The notes under the pieces were generated by a model. The model was not told the origin of the DNA, did not search any database, and was given only the letters and a program-made list of their open reading frames with translations. Position numbers and translations under genes: made by a program. From Bacteroidota bacterium (lineage in GTDB: Bacteria > Bacteroidota > Bacteroidia > Flavobacteriales_E > Vicingaceae): a DNA stretch of 64,000 nucleotides. The stretch spans positions 186,001 to 250,000 of the forward strand of contig JABFGJ010000004.1 in NCBI GenBank assembly GCA_013112545.1. Direction: 5' to 3'. Shown here one piece after another: positions 18,957 through 27,333 of the stretch (position 1 is the first letter of the stretch; each line of letters begins with the position of its first letter).

Positions 18957-18959
18957 CAC
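18829..18959 (-). pseudogene. Orphan Rhs gene fragment
   Basis: Read on the minus strand this encodes DIVIKNPVPDTNTSAMEGY and YQYDDNGNMT, which parallels DITVKNPVPDSDTTALENY and YLYDSNGNMT inside the large Rhs protein. At the DNA level 18829-18925 aligns without gaps to 20985-21081, with 69 of 97 bases identical by my count. It has no start of its own and no continuation, so it is a remnant. It forms one side of the junction that cuts the PIN gene. Confidence 0.75.
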
Positions 18960-19049
18960 TGATTTTCAAACAATTAACTTGAAAAAAAACAAAAACAGAT
19001 AATCTGTAACACTACCCAATTCGGGAAGGCTTTGAAGAGTAATTTCGTT

Positions 19050-19418
19050 TTATTCTTCTTGTTTTATAAGGTCATAATCAGAGTTATCAAGATTTAAAAT
19101 TAAACGGTTATCCCGTAAAATTAATTGATGTATTCCTAACCCTCCATCATATTTATAGCCATCGTTTCTAGGAATAAACCGCTCCCAATCATAAATATTT
19201 ATTCTACAACTACCTTGTGATTTTGAAGGTTCCCATTTTCCATAGTCCTCTATTTTTTTACCATTATAGGTAGCAATATATTTATAAGTTTTGTCTTTGT
19301 TTAACCTCAATACTTGCTCACAACCATTCTGATTGTTGTAATAAACTCCAACATAACTACTAACAGGACAACATCCTAAGAAGCTACAAATTAAAATTAA
19401 AATCCCAATTCTTTTCAT
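19050..19418 (-). CDS. Small lipoprotein downstream of the Rhs gene, possible immunity protein
   Basis: The protein has 122 residues with a lipoprotein signal peptide (MKRIGILILICSFLGC, lipid attachment at Cys16). The mature part has the pattern YYNNQNGCEQVLRLNKDKTY...YGKWE, a small beta-rich fold seen in many Bacteroidota lipoproteins. Its ATG lies 2 bases after the Rhs stop codon. A small gene tightly coupled to the 3' end of an Rhs gene is the normal place for an immunity gene, and a lipoprotein could protect against a periplasm-acting toxin. I recognise no specific family, so the role is inferred from position. Confidence 0.55.
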   Translation of the reverse strand: MKRIGILILICSFLGCCPVSSYVGVYYNNQNGCEQVLRLNKDKTYKYIATYNGKKIEDYGKWEPSKSQGSCRINIYDWERFIPRNDGYKYDGGLGIHQLILRDNRLILNLDNSDYDLIKQEE

Positions 19419-19420
19419 AA

Positions 19421-22400
19421 TTACCTCCCTTGTTTGAAAACTGCATTTTTGATTCCTAAGTTTAATCTATTTGGATCTCTTTTAATAGTAAATCGAATAG
19501 TTTGACTTCGAGTTTGTAGTTCAACTCCTTCATCACTTCTACTTTCCGCATTGTGTCCCATTAATGAGTTTCTTGAAGTTTCATTGTAGATTTCAACTGA
19601 TAAATCAGAGTTGGCATTAAGACTAATACTTACTGTATAGCTTCCTAAAAACCTTTCCATCCAATCGTTAGTTTGAAGATGTTCTATTCCTGAACGCATA
19701 AGTTCTAAACCGCTCATATCTTGAGGGCTAAATTCATATAACTTTGGTTTTAAACGTTGAACTTCTGAAGGTATTTTTGCTTCTTTATTTTGTTTGTAAA
19801 ACTCATTTAAACCTTCTTTCAACCCTTCTGAGTCTAATAAATTCTTTGTGATAGCATCATTGCCATCAAATTTTCTGTCTGTTATTCCAACTCCGTTAAT
19901 AAACTCATACATCAGTATTGCAACAGTATCATCAGTGCTCTGTCTGAAATAAAATTGTTTTTCATGCTCTTCCATATCCAAAACATCACTTTCTTTCAAG
20001 GTAGAAATTTTACCTGCTAAGCCCCTTAAAGCTGCTTTCCCTGCTGCATCTAGCCCTTTATCTATTATATTTCTGTTATCTTTTCCCTCTTTGTTTTCCT
20101 TATTAGGTTTGACCCCTGTAACTACAACTTCATCTATCGAAGCTGTATAAGTCTTACCATCATCGCCAACAAAAGTATCCCCCTTTTTAACAGGGTCGCC
20201 ACCGCCATCATCCAACGCCCCTGTGGGGTCTGTTAAATTTATTGGGTTGTTCTGCACGTAATTGTAAGGTGTAAGCCAAGCCCTTTTTTCCTTCAATGGG
20301 TCAACAGATATGAAGCGACACAACCAAGAAGCATAATACCTCGCACCATAATAATACAATCCAGTTTCTTCGTCTCGTTCTTGGCCAGTGTATCTAAATC
20401 GTTTACGTTTTACTTCTGCATCACTTTTGCCGCTGTGGTAGCTAGTTGCACCAAAAGGGAAATATTCTTCATAAGAAATAACAGCGGCATTGGCATCTAA
20501 TTCTAAAGCAGCAGAACCCAAATGGTCATCAAATTGGTATCGCCATTCTGTTGTTGGGCTACCTACAGCAGATCCTCCACTTACGGTAAGGGTATCTAAT
20601 TGTAAAAATTGCTTACGATCATCGCTTACATAAGTAGTTTCTCTTTCTAATTGTAAACTAGTGGTGGTTTCACGGTATATTTCATAATTACCAAGGTAAA
20701 ATCTTTCTTTGGTAAGCGATCCTGATTCTACTACCTTTCTAATCCGGTTACCACCTGCATCATATCTGTAATATGCGGTTCCTCCACCTCCTAAATCGGC
20801 TTCTATTATTTGGTCGTTTTCATTATATGTTAAACCAATTATACTTGGCCCATCTATTAAATTACCATGCGCATCGTAAGTATATTCTACTGAACCGGGG
20901 TTGGTGTGTTTTTCTAATCGGTTGTTGGTGCTTGAATAATAAAAGTTCTTTGTCCAACTGCTTGTTGAAACGTTTTTTTTCTCCGTCATGTTGCCATTCG
21001 AATCATACAAATAGGTTCTTGTATAATTTTCTAAGGCTGTTGTATCACTATCAGGTACCGGGTTTTTTACCGTAATATCTGCATTTGTTGGTGCAGCGTT
21101 TAAGCCTACTAATTGTCTTCCTTCAGCCTTTACTAAACGATTCAAAGCATCGTATTCGTATTTACGAGTTGGGTCAACCTGTTGGTTATTAAAAAATACA
21201 GTTTCTTTAGCTGTGTCTTGTACTTCAATAATGTTTCCCACGGCATCGTAGAAATAAACCAAGTCTTGTAGTTTTTCTGTTGCTCCACCATTTACTCTTT
21301 CCGTTAAGATTCTGGTTAATTGAAAAGTTTGTGCATTGTAAAATATTTTAGTGGTAGCACCATTGGCATAAAACACACGAGTTCTTTGCCCTCTTGCATT
21401 ATACCGAATCGTATCTATTGCATCTTCAGTAGTTGTGCTACCTTTTACTTTTACTTGTATTTTGTTTAGTAATCCCAAGCGGTTATAAATAAATATTCGT
21501 TCGGTATCGTCTGCACTTGTTTCATTTGTTGGTCGATTTAGGGCATCAAATTGTGCGGTACTTGTATAGGTTTCTGTTTCATAGGTTACTGTAGAATCAT
21601 AATCAATATCATTATCATAAACAGCAGCAAACTGCCTTGTTTGGCTTATGGCATTGCCTTTAAAGTCATATTCATTTAGGGTTACTTTTCCTGCTTGGTC
21701 GAAACTTTGGTACAACTGCCCTCTAAAGTTATCAGCAGCTCCTTGGCTTTCACCATAAACAAATTTCTCAGCTAAATATTCGCTTCCGCCATTAGGTGTT
21801 ACCCATAATTCTATGGGGCGTTGTAAATCATCATATTCATGGCGGTAAGTAAACAATCTGCTGTTCCACCTACGAGTGGGTTTGTCAGTCGCATCCAACA
21901 AATTCCATCGTTTCCCTGCATCTGGAGAATCGCTAAATAGAACTTGTGGCTCTTGATCTTTGCCAGGTGGGTTTAATCCATAAGCATAGATTGTTTCCAA
22001 ACTTCGTGGGTCTATGGTTTTTAGTTGTCTGCCTAAAATATCATACTCAAAACGAGTATCTAAGGTACTTGTGCCTAAGTCATCTTTTTGCAAATACAAT
22101 CGACCTAGACTATCTAAATGAATTACCTGAGGTGTATCATAATGCTGAGCTGCAAGCCAAGCAACTCTTCCCCAAACCCCTCCATTGTATGGTTGATCAG
22201 GGTTAGGACTATTGTGGGTTATATACCACTGGCTATCCATAACCGTATCGTTTTTGTCGTAGTTTTTTTGCTGCCATGCATCAAATTCTACTTTCTCGAA
22301 AGTGCCATCGTCATAATCTATTCGAGTGTTTCTGCCCATCACATCGTATTGCATTTTAATACGAGCTAAGCTATTCGAATCAGGTGCACTTATATAATCA

Positions 22401-22468
22401 AATCCATCTTCTACATAGGGTTCAAATTGCTCTATTATCTTGTTTTTCTTATTCTGCAACATTAACAT
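19421..22468 (-). CDS. Rhs/TcC-like YD-repeat protein with unique C-terminal tip, 5' truncated
   Basis: The 1015-residue protein consists mainly of YD repeats (for example YDAVGNIIEVQD, YRYDAGGNRIRK). They end in the Rhs core (DDHLGSAALELD, YFPFGATSY, GARYY, SVDPLKEKRAWLTPYNYVQN) and DPTG at about residue 750. The last ~265 residues (19424-20218) form the variable tip, with a charged linker and a final beta-rich segment (LGSYTVSISLNANSDLSVEI); I recognise no catalytic motif. Relatives of the TcC/SpvB class are much longer and carry a secretion or N-terminal domain. Here the frame starts inside the YD region with no signal peptide, so the 5' part seems lost. The start is TTG-22471 or ATG-22468. 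Confidence 0.75.
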   Translation of the reverse strand: MLMLQNKKNKIIEQFEPYVEDGFDYISAPDSNSLARIKMQYDVMGRNTRIDYDDGTFEKVEFDAWQQKNYDKNDTVMDSQWYITHNSPNPDQPYNGGVWGRVAWLAAQHYDTPQVIHLDSLGRLYLQKDDLGTSTLDTRFEYDILGRQLKTIDPRSLETIYAYGLNPPGKDQEPQVLFSDSPDAGKRWNLLDATDKPTRRWNSRLFTYRHEYDDLQRPIELWVTPNGGSEYLAEKFVYGESQGAADNFRGQLYQSFDQAGKVTLNEYDFKGNAISQTRQFAAVYDNDIDYDSTVTYETETYTSTAQFDALNRPTNETSADDTERIFIYNRLGLLNKIQVKVKGSTTTEDAIDTIRYNARGQRTRVFYANGATTKIFYNAQTFQLTRILTERVNGGATEKLQDLVYFYDAVGNIIEVQDTAKETVFFNNQQVDPTRKYEYDALNRLVKAEGRQLVGLNAAPTNADITVKNPVPDSDTTALENYTRTYLYDSNGNMTEKKNVSTSSWTKNFYYSSTNNRLEKHTNPGSVEYTYDAHGNLIDGPSIIGLTYNENDQIIEADLGGGGTAYYRYDAGGNRIRKVVESGSLTKERFYLGNYEIYRETTTSLQLERETTYVSDDRKQFLQLDTLTVSGGSAVGSPTTEWRYQFDDHLGSAALELDANAAVISYEEYFPFGATSYHSGKSDAEVKRKRFRYTGQERDEETGLYYYGARYYASWLCRFISVDPLKEKRAWLTPYNYVQNNPINLTDPTGALDDGGGDPVKKGDTFVGDDGKTYTASIDEVVVTGVKPNKENKEGKDNRNIIDKGLDAAGKAALRGLAGKISTLKESDVLDMEEHEKQFYFRQSTDDTVAILMYEFINGVGITDRKFDGNDAITKNLLDSEGLKEGLNEFYKQNKEAKIPSEVQRLKPKLYEFSPQDMSGLELMRSGIEHLQTNDWMERFLGSYTVSISLNANSDLSVEIYNETSRNSLMGHNAESRSDEGVELQTRSQTIRFTIKRDPNRLNLGIKNAVFKQGR

Positions 22469-22618
22469 CAAATTTCTTCATTTCTCCGTAGTCCTGCAAG
22501 CATTTCAAGCGATTTAAGGTAACGTTGTGGACACGACCCATTTATTGCTGCTCAAATTTGGGTTTCATACTTTAATATGGCAGATAGAGTTTAAAATACA
22601 TTTGTTAAGAAAAGATGA

Positions 22619-23329
22619 TTAACGTAATACAAACTGCCCACTTGAGCTTCTTTTGTTCTCAATAATTTCCTTAGGATTTCCATAGGCTATAATGTCGCCT
22701 TCTCCTTCAATGCTGTATTCAATGTATTGACTTACATTGACTTCGCAGTTTCCTTTCGAGTTATTGTTGACAAGTGCTTTTTCGCAAATCAAACTTTTTG
22801 CATCAACAGATAAAATAGCGGAATTCCATATTTTTAACTCTTTTGTCTTACCACTTAAAGTTAATTTTCCACCGCAGGGGAAGTCATTCCAATAATAAAC
22901 AACTTCATTGTCAACTTGTATGTCGGCTACATTAACTTTGCTGCCCAATATAATTCCAAACTCTTTTGTAGTAATGGGGTTCAAGGTTCTAATATTGCAG
23001 GTTTCAAGTGCTGTTACTTCCCTTAAATGACTACTAGAAATGTGCAAACTAACTTGGTTGTTTTGCGGGTTTCTCCATTTTAAAGCTTGTTCATTGCTGA
23101 TTGTTAAAACACTGTCAATTACTTTAAATTGAATGTGTTTCATAAGATTTTCATTGGTTTTTATTTCAATAGAATAACTGCTGTCTTCAATTAAAAAAAC
23201 ATCGAAATAATCCTTTAATACAATTTGATTAAAAGTTGGAAGTATTTCAAACCTAAGAACTTGATTGCTTTTTTCTTTTTTACAAGAAAAACTAAAAAGG
23301 ATCAATGATATGATGAATAGTCGTTTCAC
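22619..23329 (-). CDS. DUF2807 (head GIN domain) lipoprotein
   Basis: The protein has 236 residues with a lipobox (LILFSFSC, Cys16). The mature part has the repetitive beta-helix look of DUF2807 proteins: FEILPTFNQIVLKDYFDVFL, then DSVLTISNEQALKWR and repeated short strands with NVADIQVD and LKIWNSAILSVDA. The function is unknown; such proteins are common envelope proteins of Bacteroidota. Its start lies 1 base after the stop of the PagL-like gene, so the two are co-transcribed. Confidence 0.75.
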   Translation of the reverse strand: MKRLFIISLILFSFSCKKEKSNQVLRFEILPTFNQIVLKDYFDVFLIEDSSYSIEIKTNENLMKHIQFKVIDSVLTISNEQALKWRNPQNNQVSLHISSSHLREVTALETCNIRTLNPITTKEFGIILGSKVNVADIQVDNEVVYYWNDFPCGGKLTLSGKTKELKIWNSAILSVDAKSLICEKALVNNNSKGNCEVNVSQYIEYSIEGEGDIIAYGNPKEIIENKRSSSGQFVLR

Positions 23330-23330
23330 T

Positions 23331-24494
23331 TTATAGTTTTATTCCAATTCCTATTTCTGGGTAATCTAAAATATGTAAATGCGATTTCATGCTAAACCTC
23401 AAGGAGAAATTATCAGTTAACCAGTATTTAAAAATACCCCGATTATACATGCTATAATGTTCTACTTTTTCTGTTAAACCCAGATAAATACCTTCTTGCA
23501 AGCTTATGCTAAATCGATTGTAAACAATAGTTTGAGAAATGTGTAAGCCTGTTTGAAATTGATTGATGGGGTGATATTCTCTGTGAGAATCGAGCAATTG
23601 ATCCTCAACTGAGGAATCGTAAAAAGCATCGGCTCCAATACCTAAATGGAATGCTCTAAAATATTTTTTTCGCACTTCATAAGAAATGGAATTGGTTAGA
23701 TAATAATTTGAGGATAATGCTCTTGAATGTTTGCCGCCAATATTTACAATAAACTCTTGTTCAATAGTTTTGGGTATTTCACTTAAATCTTTTGTTTGCA
23801 TTTCAGTTATACCTCCAATGGCCAAACTTAAACCCGAATTCCATGTTAACATGTTGATCCCTAAATTTGGTTCACTGGTGTTGGCATTAGAAAAATGATC
23901 GAATGAAAGCGCGGAATGTATCTTTAATTTCTTACTCAGATGATACTCTAAACCAAAGCGAGCATTGAAATGTAAATTCCAATGTGAGCCAACAGCAACA
24001 TTCCAATAATTATCAATCAAATCAAATTTTTTATTCACGTAACTAAGGCCTAAACCAGTTTGATTGTAAATTTTTAACTTTTTGAAATCAGCAATGTTTA
24101 CTTGAAAATAAGGGTAAGCGGCAACTAATTCTCCTAAAACATCAGGACTTCCTAAGTCTGTATAAATGAATCTAAAACCATAAGCAGGATAATGATACAA
24201 TTGTTCCCATTCACTTTTTCCCTTGGTTTGTTTTAGAAAAGAAAACTCGTAAGTTCTTGTGTAATCGCTGACTACATAGTTTAAAAATTGGTATTCTGGA
24301 AGGATATAACCAACTGAATGATTGAAGTCTAAGTATAAATTATCGCTAAACTTTTCTTGGCTTTTAAGCTGAAAAGAAAACAGGAAAACAATCGAATAAA
24401 GAATATGTAAGAATGAAGCTTTCAGCTGAATAAATTTTAAATAGCGTATTCTAATTTTTTGATTTAAAGGCTTGCCAAAAATAAAACCAAACAA
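23331..24494 (-). CDS. PagL-like acyloxyacyl hydrolase (lipid A 3-O-deacylase family)
   Basis: The 387-residue protein is longer than classic PagL. The motif DHFSNANTSEPNLGINMLTW (~199-218) contains the His200 and Ser202 pair and the downstream Asn/Gly pattern of lipid A 3-O-deacylases, which remove an ester-linked acyl chain from lipid A in the outer membrane. Alternating beta-strand segments before and after it fit a barrel. The only start is TTG at 24492-24494, followed by an unusually long basic stretch before the hydrophobic core (ILYSIVFLFSFQL), so the exact start is uncertain. The region ~245-387 is an extra barrel-like extension. Confidence 0.72.
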   Translation of the reverse strand: MFGFIFGKPLNQKIRIRYLKFIQLKASFLHILYSIVFLFSFQLKSQEKFSDNLYLDFNHSVGYILPEYQFLNYVVSDYTRTYEFSFLKQTKGKSEWEQLYHYPAYGFRFIYTDLGSPDVLGELVAAYPYFQVNIADFKKLKIYNQTGLGLSYVNKKFDLIDNYWNVAVGSHWNLHFNARFGLEYHLSKKLKIHSALSFDHFSNANTSEPNLGINMLTWNSGLSLAIGGITEMQTKDLSEIPKTIEQEFIVNIGGKHSRALSSNYYLTNSISYEVRKKYFRAFHLGIGADAFYDSSVEDQLLDSHREYHPINQFQTGLHISQTIVYNRFSISLQEGIYLGLTEKVEHYSMYNRGIFKYWLTDNFSLRFSMKSHLHILDYPEIGIGIKL

Positions 24495-24572
24495 GTTCCC
24501 GAAAGGATTATGTAGATGATTTTTTGCTTCATGCTACATAGACTGTTTAGAATTGATTTTCGTTGCAAGGCT

Positions 24573-25166
24573 TTATGATTTTTCTTCTGTAAGCCACTTT
24601 TCCAATGGAGGAGGAGTATAATCGCTCATGAGTTGTATAACTTCTTGAATGTCTTCCGAAACGAGTAACATACCGAGGTTTTCATCTCTAAGTAAACCTT
24701 CTTTATTCATCAGTTTTAATTGCTCAATTAGTGGATTATAAAATTGGTTGACATTTAGAATGGCTGAAGGTTTTTGATGTAAACCCAATTGACCCCAAGT
24801 AATCATTTCAAAAAACTCTTCCATGGTTCCAAAACCACCAGGAATGGTTAAACAGGCATCGCTTAACTCATTCATTTTTAACTTTCTTTCGTGCATCGAA
24901 TCCACATAAATCAGTTCTGTGAGCTCTAAATGAGCAATTTCTCTTTTATTTAAAAATTGAGGTAAAACACCTATAACATGTCCACCTGCATCTAATGCAC
25001 CCTTAGCTACGGCACCCATACAGCCAATACTTGCACCGCCATAAACCAATCGAATTCCCAATTCAGCCATGTGCTTACCCAATTGATAAGCTGTTTCGGT
25101 ATAAGTTTTATTGTTTCCGTCTGCCGATGCGCAAAAAACGGCTATGCTTTTAATTTTTGTATTCAT
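24573..25166 (-). CDS. LOG family protein (nucleoside 5'-monophosphate phosphoribohydrolase)
   Basis: This 197-residue Rossmann-fold protein has GGASIGCMGAVA near residue 43 and the family signature PGGFGTMEEFFEMITW. LOG enzymes split cytokinin riboside monophosphates or AMP into base and ribose 5-phosphate; bacterial members often act in nucleotide turnover. Its start overlaps the end of the glycosyltransferase gene by 4 bases, so it is translationally coupled in a cluster that runs from 27235 down to 24573. Confidence 0.88.
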   Translation of the reverse strand: MNTKIKSIAVFCASADGNNKTYTETAYQLGKHMAELGIRLVYGGASIGCMGAVAKGALDAGGHVIGVLPQFLNKREIAHLELTELIYVDSMHERKLKMNELSDACLTIPGGFGTMEEFFEMITWGQLGLHQKPSAILNVNQFYNPLIEQLKLMNKEGLLRDENLGMLLVSEDIQEVIQLMSDYTPPPLEKWLTEEKS

Positions 25167-26164
25167 CTAAAAAAGTAATAATCGTTATATTCTTGTAAAC
25201 CTAAATTTCTTAAAAATGAGATAATCTCTTGTTTTGCATTCCGTTGTGCAACGGTTATTATGATTTGTGGATTGTTTGTTTTTAGTATGGTTTCATAAGA
25301 TTTCAAGATTTTTTCATAAATCTCTTTGCCATGTTTATTTGGATTGTTGCTAACCCAAGTGTATTTAATCTGCTTGCGATTTAAAATCTTAACCATTTGT
25401 TTTCCTTTTGTCCCTGCACCCCAAATCACTAAAGGTCGTTTTAAATCTCGATCTAATTCAAAAAAATAGCTGAGTTTAAGTGCAAAAAAAGCTACACTTT
25501 CATAATTTGGGTCATTGCGGCTTGTTCTTTTTGCATGGTCTCTCCATAAATGAAGTGTTTCATTGATAGAAATCACTTTTAAGCCTTGCTTATAGAACCT
25601 AAAAACTAAATCATAGTCTTCTGGGTATTGATTGGGTTCAAATGCGCCAGAAGCGATCAAATCACTTCTGTGTACCAACCAGCATGGTGAAGCAATGACA
25701 CATTCTTTATAAATTTCATCCCAATGTGAATTATTATCACATAAGCTATTTAACCAGTTTTGGTATTTGATGAATCCGTTGCTAACTCCTTGCTCTGAAA
25801 AGTATTTCACTTTTCCAGTAATGATGTGGTTTTCGCCATGAACAACAAGGTTTTTCTTGAGCAGTTCTAATTTGTAAGAAGGCATAAGGTCATCAGCATC
25901 CATGCGGTGAATGTAAACCCCATTGCTTTTTTTTAACCCCATTCTTAGTGCTTCTATAATACCATTTCCTTCATTGTTCCAAACTGAAATTCTAGAATCT
26001 TTCTGTGAGAATTCTTGAAGAATATTGAGCGAGTTATCTGAGGAATGGTCGTTTACGGTAATTAATTCCCAATTGATTTCTGTTTGTTTAATAATGCTTT
26101 CTAAGCAATCTTTTAAATAAAGACCAGCATTTTTAACAGGCATTAAAATGCTAATCAAACCCAT
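25163..26164 (-). CDS. Family 2 glycosyltransferase with C-terminal Rossmann-like domain
   Basis: I chose the ATG at 26162-26164, which shares its A with the stop codon of the preceding gene (TAATG) and begins MGLISILMPVKNAG, as GT2 enzymes do. This gives 333 residues. Residues 4-220 form the GT-A fold: VNDHSSDNS, the DXD-type motif HRMDADDLM, and the acceptor-side acidic stretch QYPEDYDLVFRFY. From ~235 a second domain (VIWGAGTKGKQMVKIL) resembles a nucleotide-binding Rossmann fold. It probably adds a sugar to a surface glycan; donor and acceptor are unknown. Confidence 0.82.
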   Translation of the reverse strand: MGLISILMPVKNAGLYLKDCLESIIKQTEINWELITVNDHSSDNSLNILQEFSQKDSRISVWNNEGNGIIEALRMGLKKSNGVYIHRMDADDLMPSYKLELLKKNLVVHGENHIITGKVKYFSEQGVSNGFIKYQNWLNSLCDNNSHWDEIYKECVIASPCWLVHRSDLIASGAFEPNQYPEDYDLVFRFYKQGLKVISINETLHLWRDHAKRTSRNDPNYESVAFFALKLSYFFELDRDLKRPLVIWGAGTKGKQMVKILNRKQIKYTWVSNNPNKHGKEIYEKILKSYETILKTNNPQIIITVAQRNAKQEIISFLRNLGLQEYNDYYFFR

Positions 26165-26460
26165 TAAGTTAGTTGATGTAAACGATTGGAACTCCACGCA
26201 ATGGCTTTGCTCTTAAAGAGAGGTTTTGTTTTCGCCCAAGTGCTCTTAAAAAGTTCAGAGTGTCGGTAGTTTTCTAAGTCATTAGCACTTTCCCAATGAC
26301 TATAAGTGCAAAATATACAAGGGTCTTGATTATCTTGAAGCAATTCCAAGTAAAGAACTCCAGGGAAGTTTCGAATGTTATCTTTAGAGGACTCAAACAC
26401 TTGCTTAAATTGTTCAATCTTCTCTTTTTGAAATGTCATTTTAACTATTCTAACGATCAT
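26164..26460 (-). CDS. Antibiotic biosynthesis monooxygenase (ABM) domain protein
   Basis: This 98-residue single ABM ferredoxin-like domain has the pattern VKMTFQKEKIEQFKQVF, PGVLYLELLQDNQDP, TYSHWESANDLENYR and HSELFKSTW. Relatives include the YgiN quinol monooxygenase and many proteins of unknown substrate. It overlaps the SAM hydrolase gene by 11 bases at its start and touches the glycosyltransferase start codon at its end, so it lies in the same transcript. Confidence 0.82.
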   Translation of the reverse strand: MIVRIVKMTFQKEKIEQFKQVFESSKDNIRNFPGVLYLELLQDNQDPCIFCTYSHWESANDLENYRHSELFKSTWAKTKPLFKSKAIAWSSNRLHQLT

Positions 26461-27235
26461 GAAACATAATTCTAATGCTATCTAGGTTTCTAATTCCAAG
26501 CAATTTGCTCGCATTTCCTTGGTTGATAGCTATTTCTAATAATTTTGATGAACTGAAAAGCGCCAGTTTTTCACCTTCAGCAACGTCAGAATACGAGGTG
26601 CTAATGGTGTTTATATCATAACTTCCATCTCTAAATTCGATTACAAAGTCTCGATTCATTCCAAATACAGTAAAGAAATCTTTTTCGATGTTGGTAATAA
26701 TATTACCATAATGGTCGATGTGGGTAACCATGCCTTTAATGATATCGCCCACAGATAGAGCTCTAAACAATGATTTTTCAAGTATATCTTGTTTTGGTTT
26801 GCCAATCATTTCAAGTGTGCCACCATTAGCTATATGACTCGCGGCTTTGGTGTATATTTCTTTAATTGGAAAAGAGCTGCCTTCATAGCTAGACATGATA
26901 TCTAATTGAAAAATGCGTTGCGGTTTTTCATCAAAAATCAATGAAAAAATACCATTATCTGAGCCAATAAAATAGTGTCCATTATGCTCAATAGCGAGGT
27001 GAATAACATCTTTTTTGCTGTCGGGATTCACTCCAATTATATGAATGCTACCCTCGGGAAATTCAGCGTATGAGTTTTTGACTGTAAAAGCCGCCTCTAA
27101 AATATTGAAAGGTGCAATTTGATGGGTGATATCAATAATAATTGCATTTGGGCAAAGTTTAAATATATTACCTTTTACTACTCCAGCATAGTGGTCTTTG
27201 TTGCCTAAGTCTGTTGTAAGTGTAATAATCGCCAT
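26450..27235 (-). CDS. SAM hydrolase/SAM-dependent halogenase family protein
   Basis: I chose the ATG at 27233-27235, giving 261 residues that start MAIITLTTDLGNKDHYAGVVKG, the standard N-terminus of the S-adenosyl-L-methionine hydroxide adenosyltransferase (DUF62) family. DITHQIAPFNILEAAF, GSIHIIGVNPD and FIGSDNGIFSL are conserved. Members use water to split SAM to adenosine and methionine; a few relatives use halide. The second domain is the usual beta-barrel part (VTHIDHYGNIITNI). It is divergent from phoH. Confidence 0.9.
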   Translation of the reverse strand: MAIITLTTDLGNKDHYAGVVKGNIFKLCPNAIIIDITHQIAPFNILEAAFTVKNSYAEFPEGSIHIIGVNPDSKKDVIHLAIEHNGHYFIGSDNGIFSLIFDEKPQRIFQLDIMSSYEGSSFPIKEIYTKAASHIANGGTLEMIGKPKQDILEKSLFRALSVGDIIKGMVTHIDHYGNIITNIEKDFFTVFGMNRDFVIEFRDGSYDINTISTSYSDVAEGEKLALFSSSKLLEIAINQGNASKLLGIRNLDSIRIMFHDR

Positions 27236-27333
27236 AAATACGAAGTGGAATTTTATTTGAACCTTTGATGCGACCAAAATTAGTAATAATTTCGCATGCT
27301 CATAGAGAAATATAACAGTGCAAGTACAGCAAT

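Noticed and set aside
18771-18959. 62-codon minus-strand frame as an independent gene
   Set aside because: It is an Rhs fragment joined to antisense PIN sequence; treated as a gene remnant.
20773-22369. Plus-strand frames of 83-100 codons opposite the Rhs gene
   Set aside because: Antisense shadows of the YD-repeat coding sequence, with no family resemblance.
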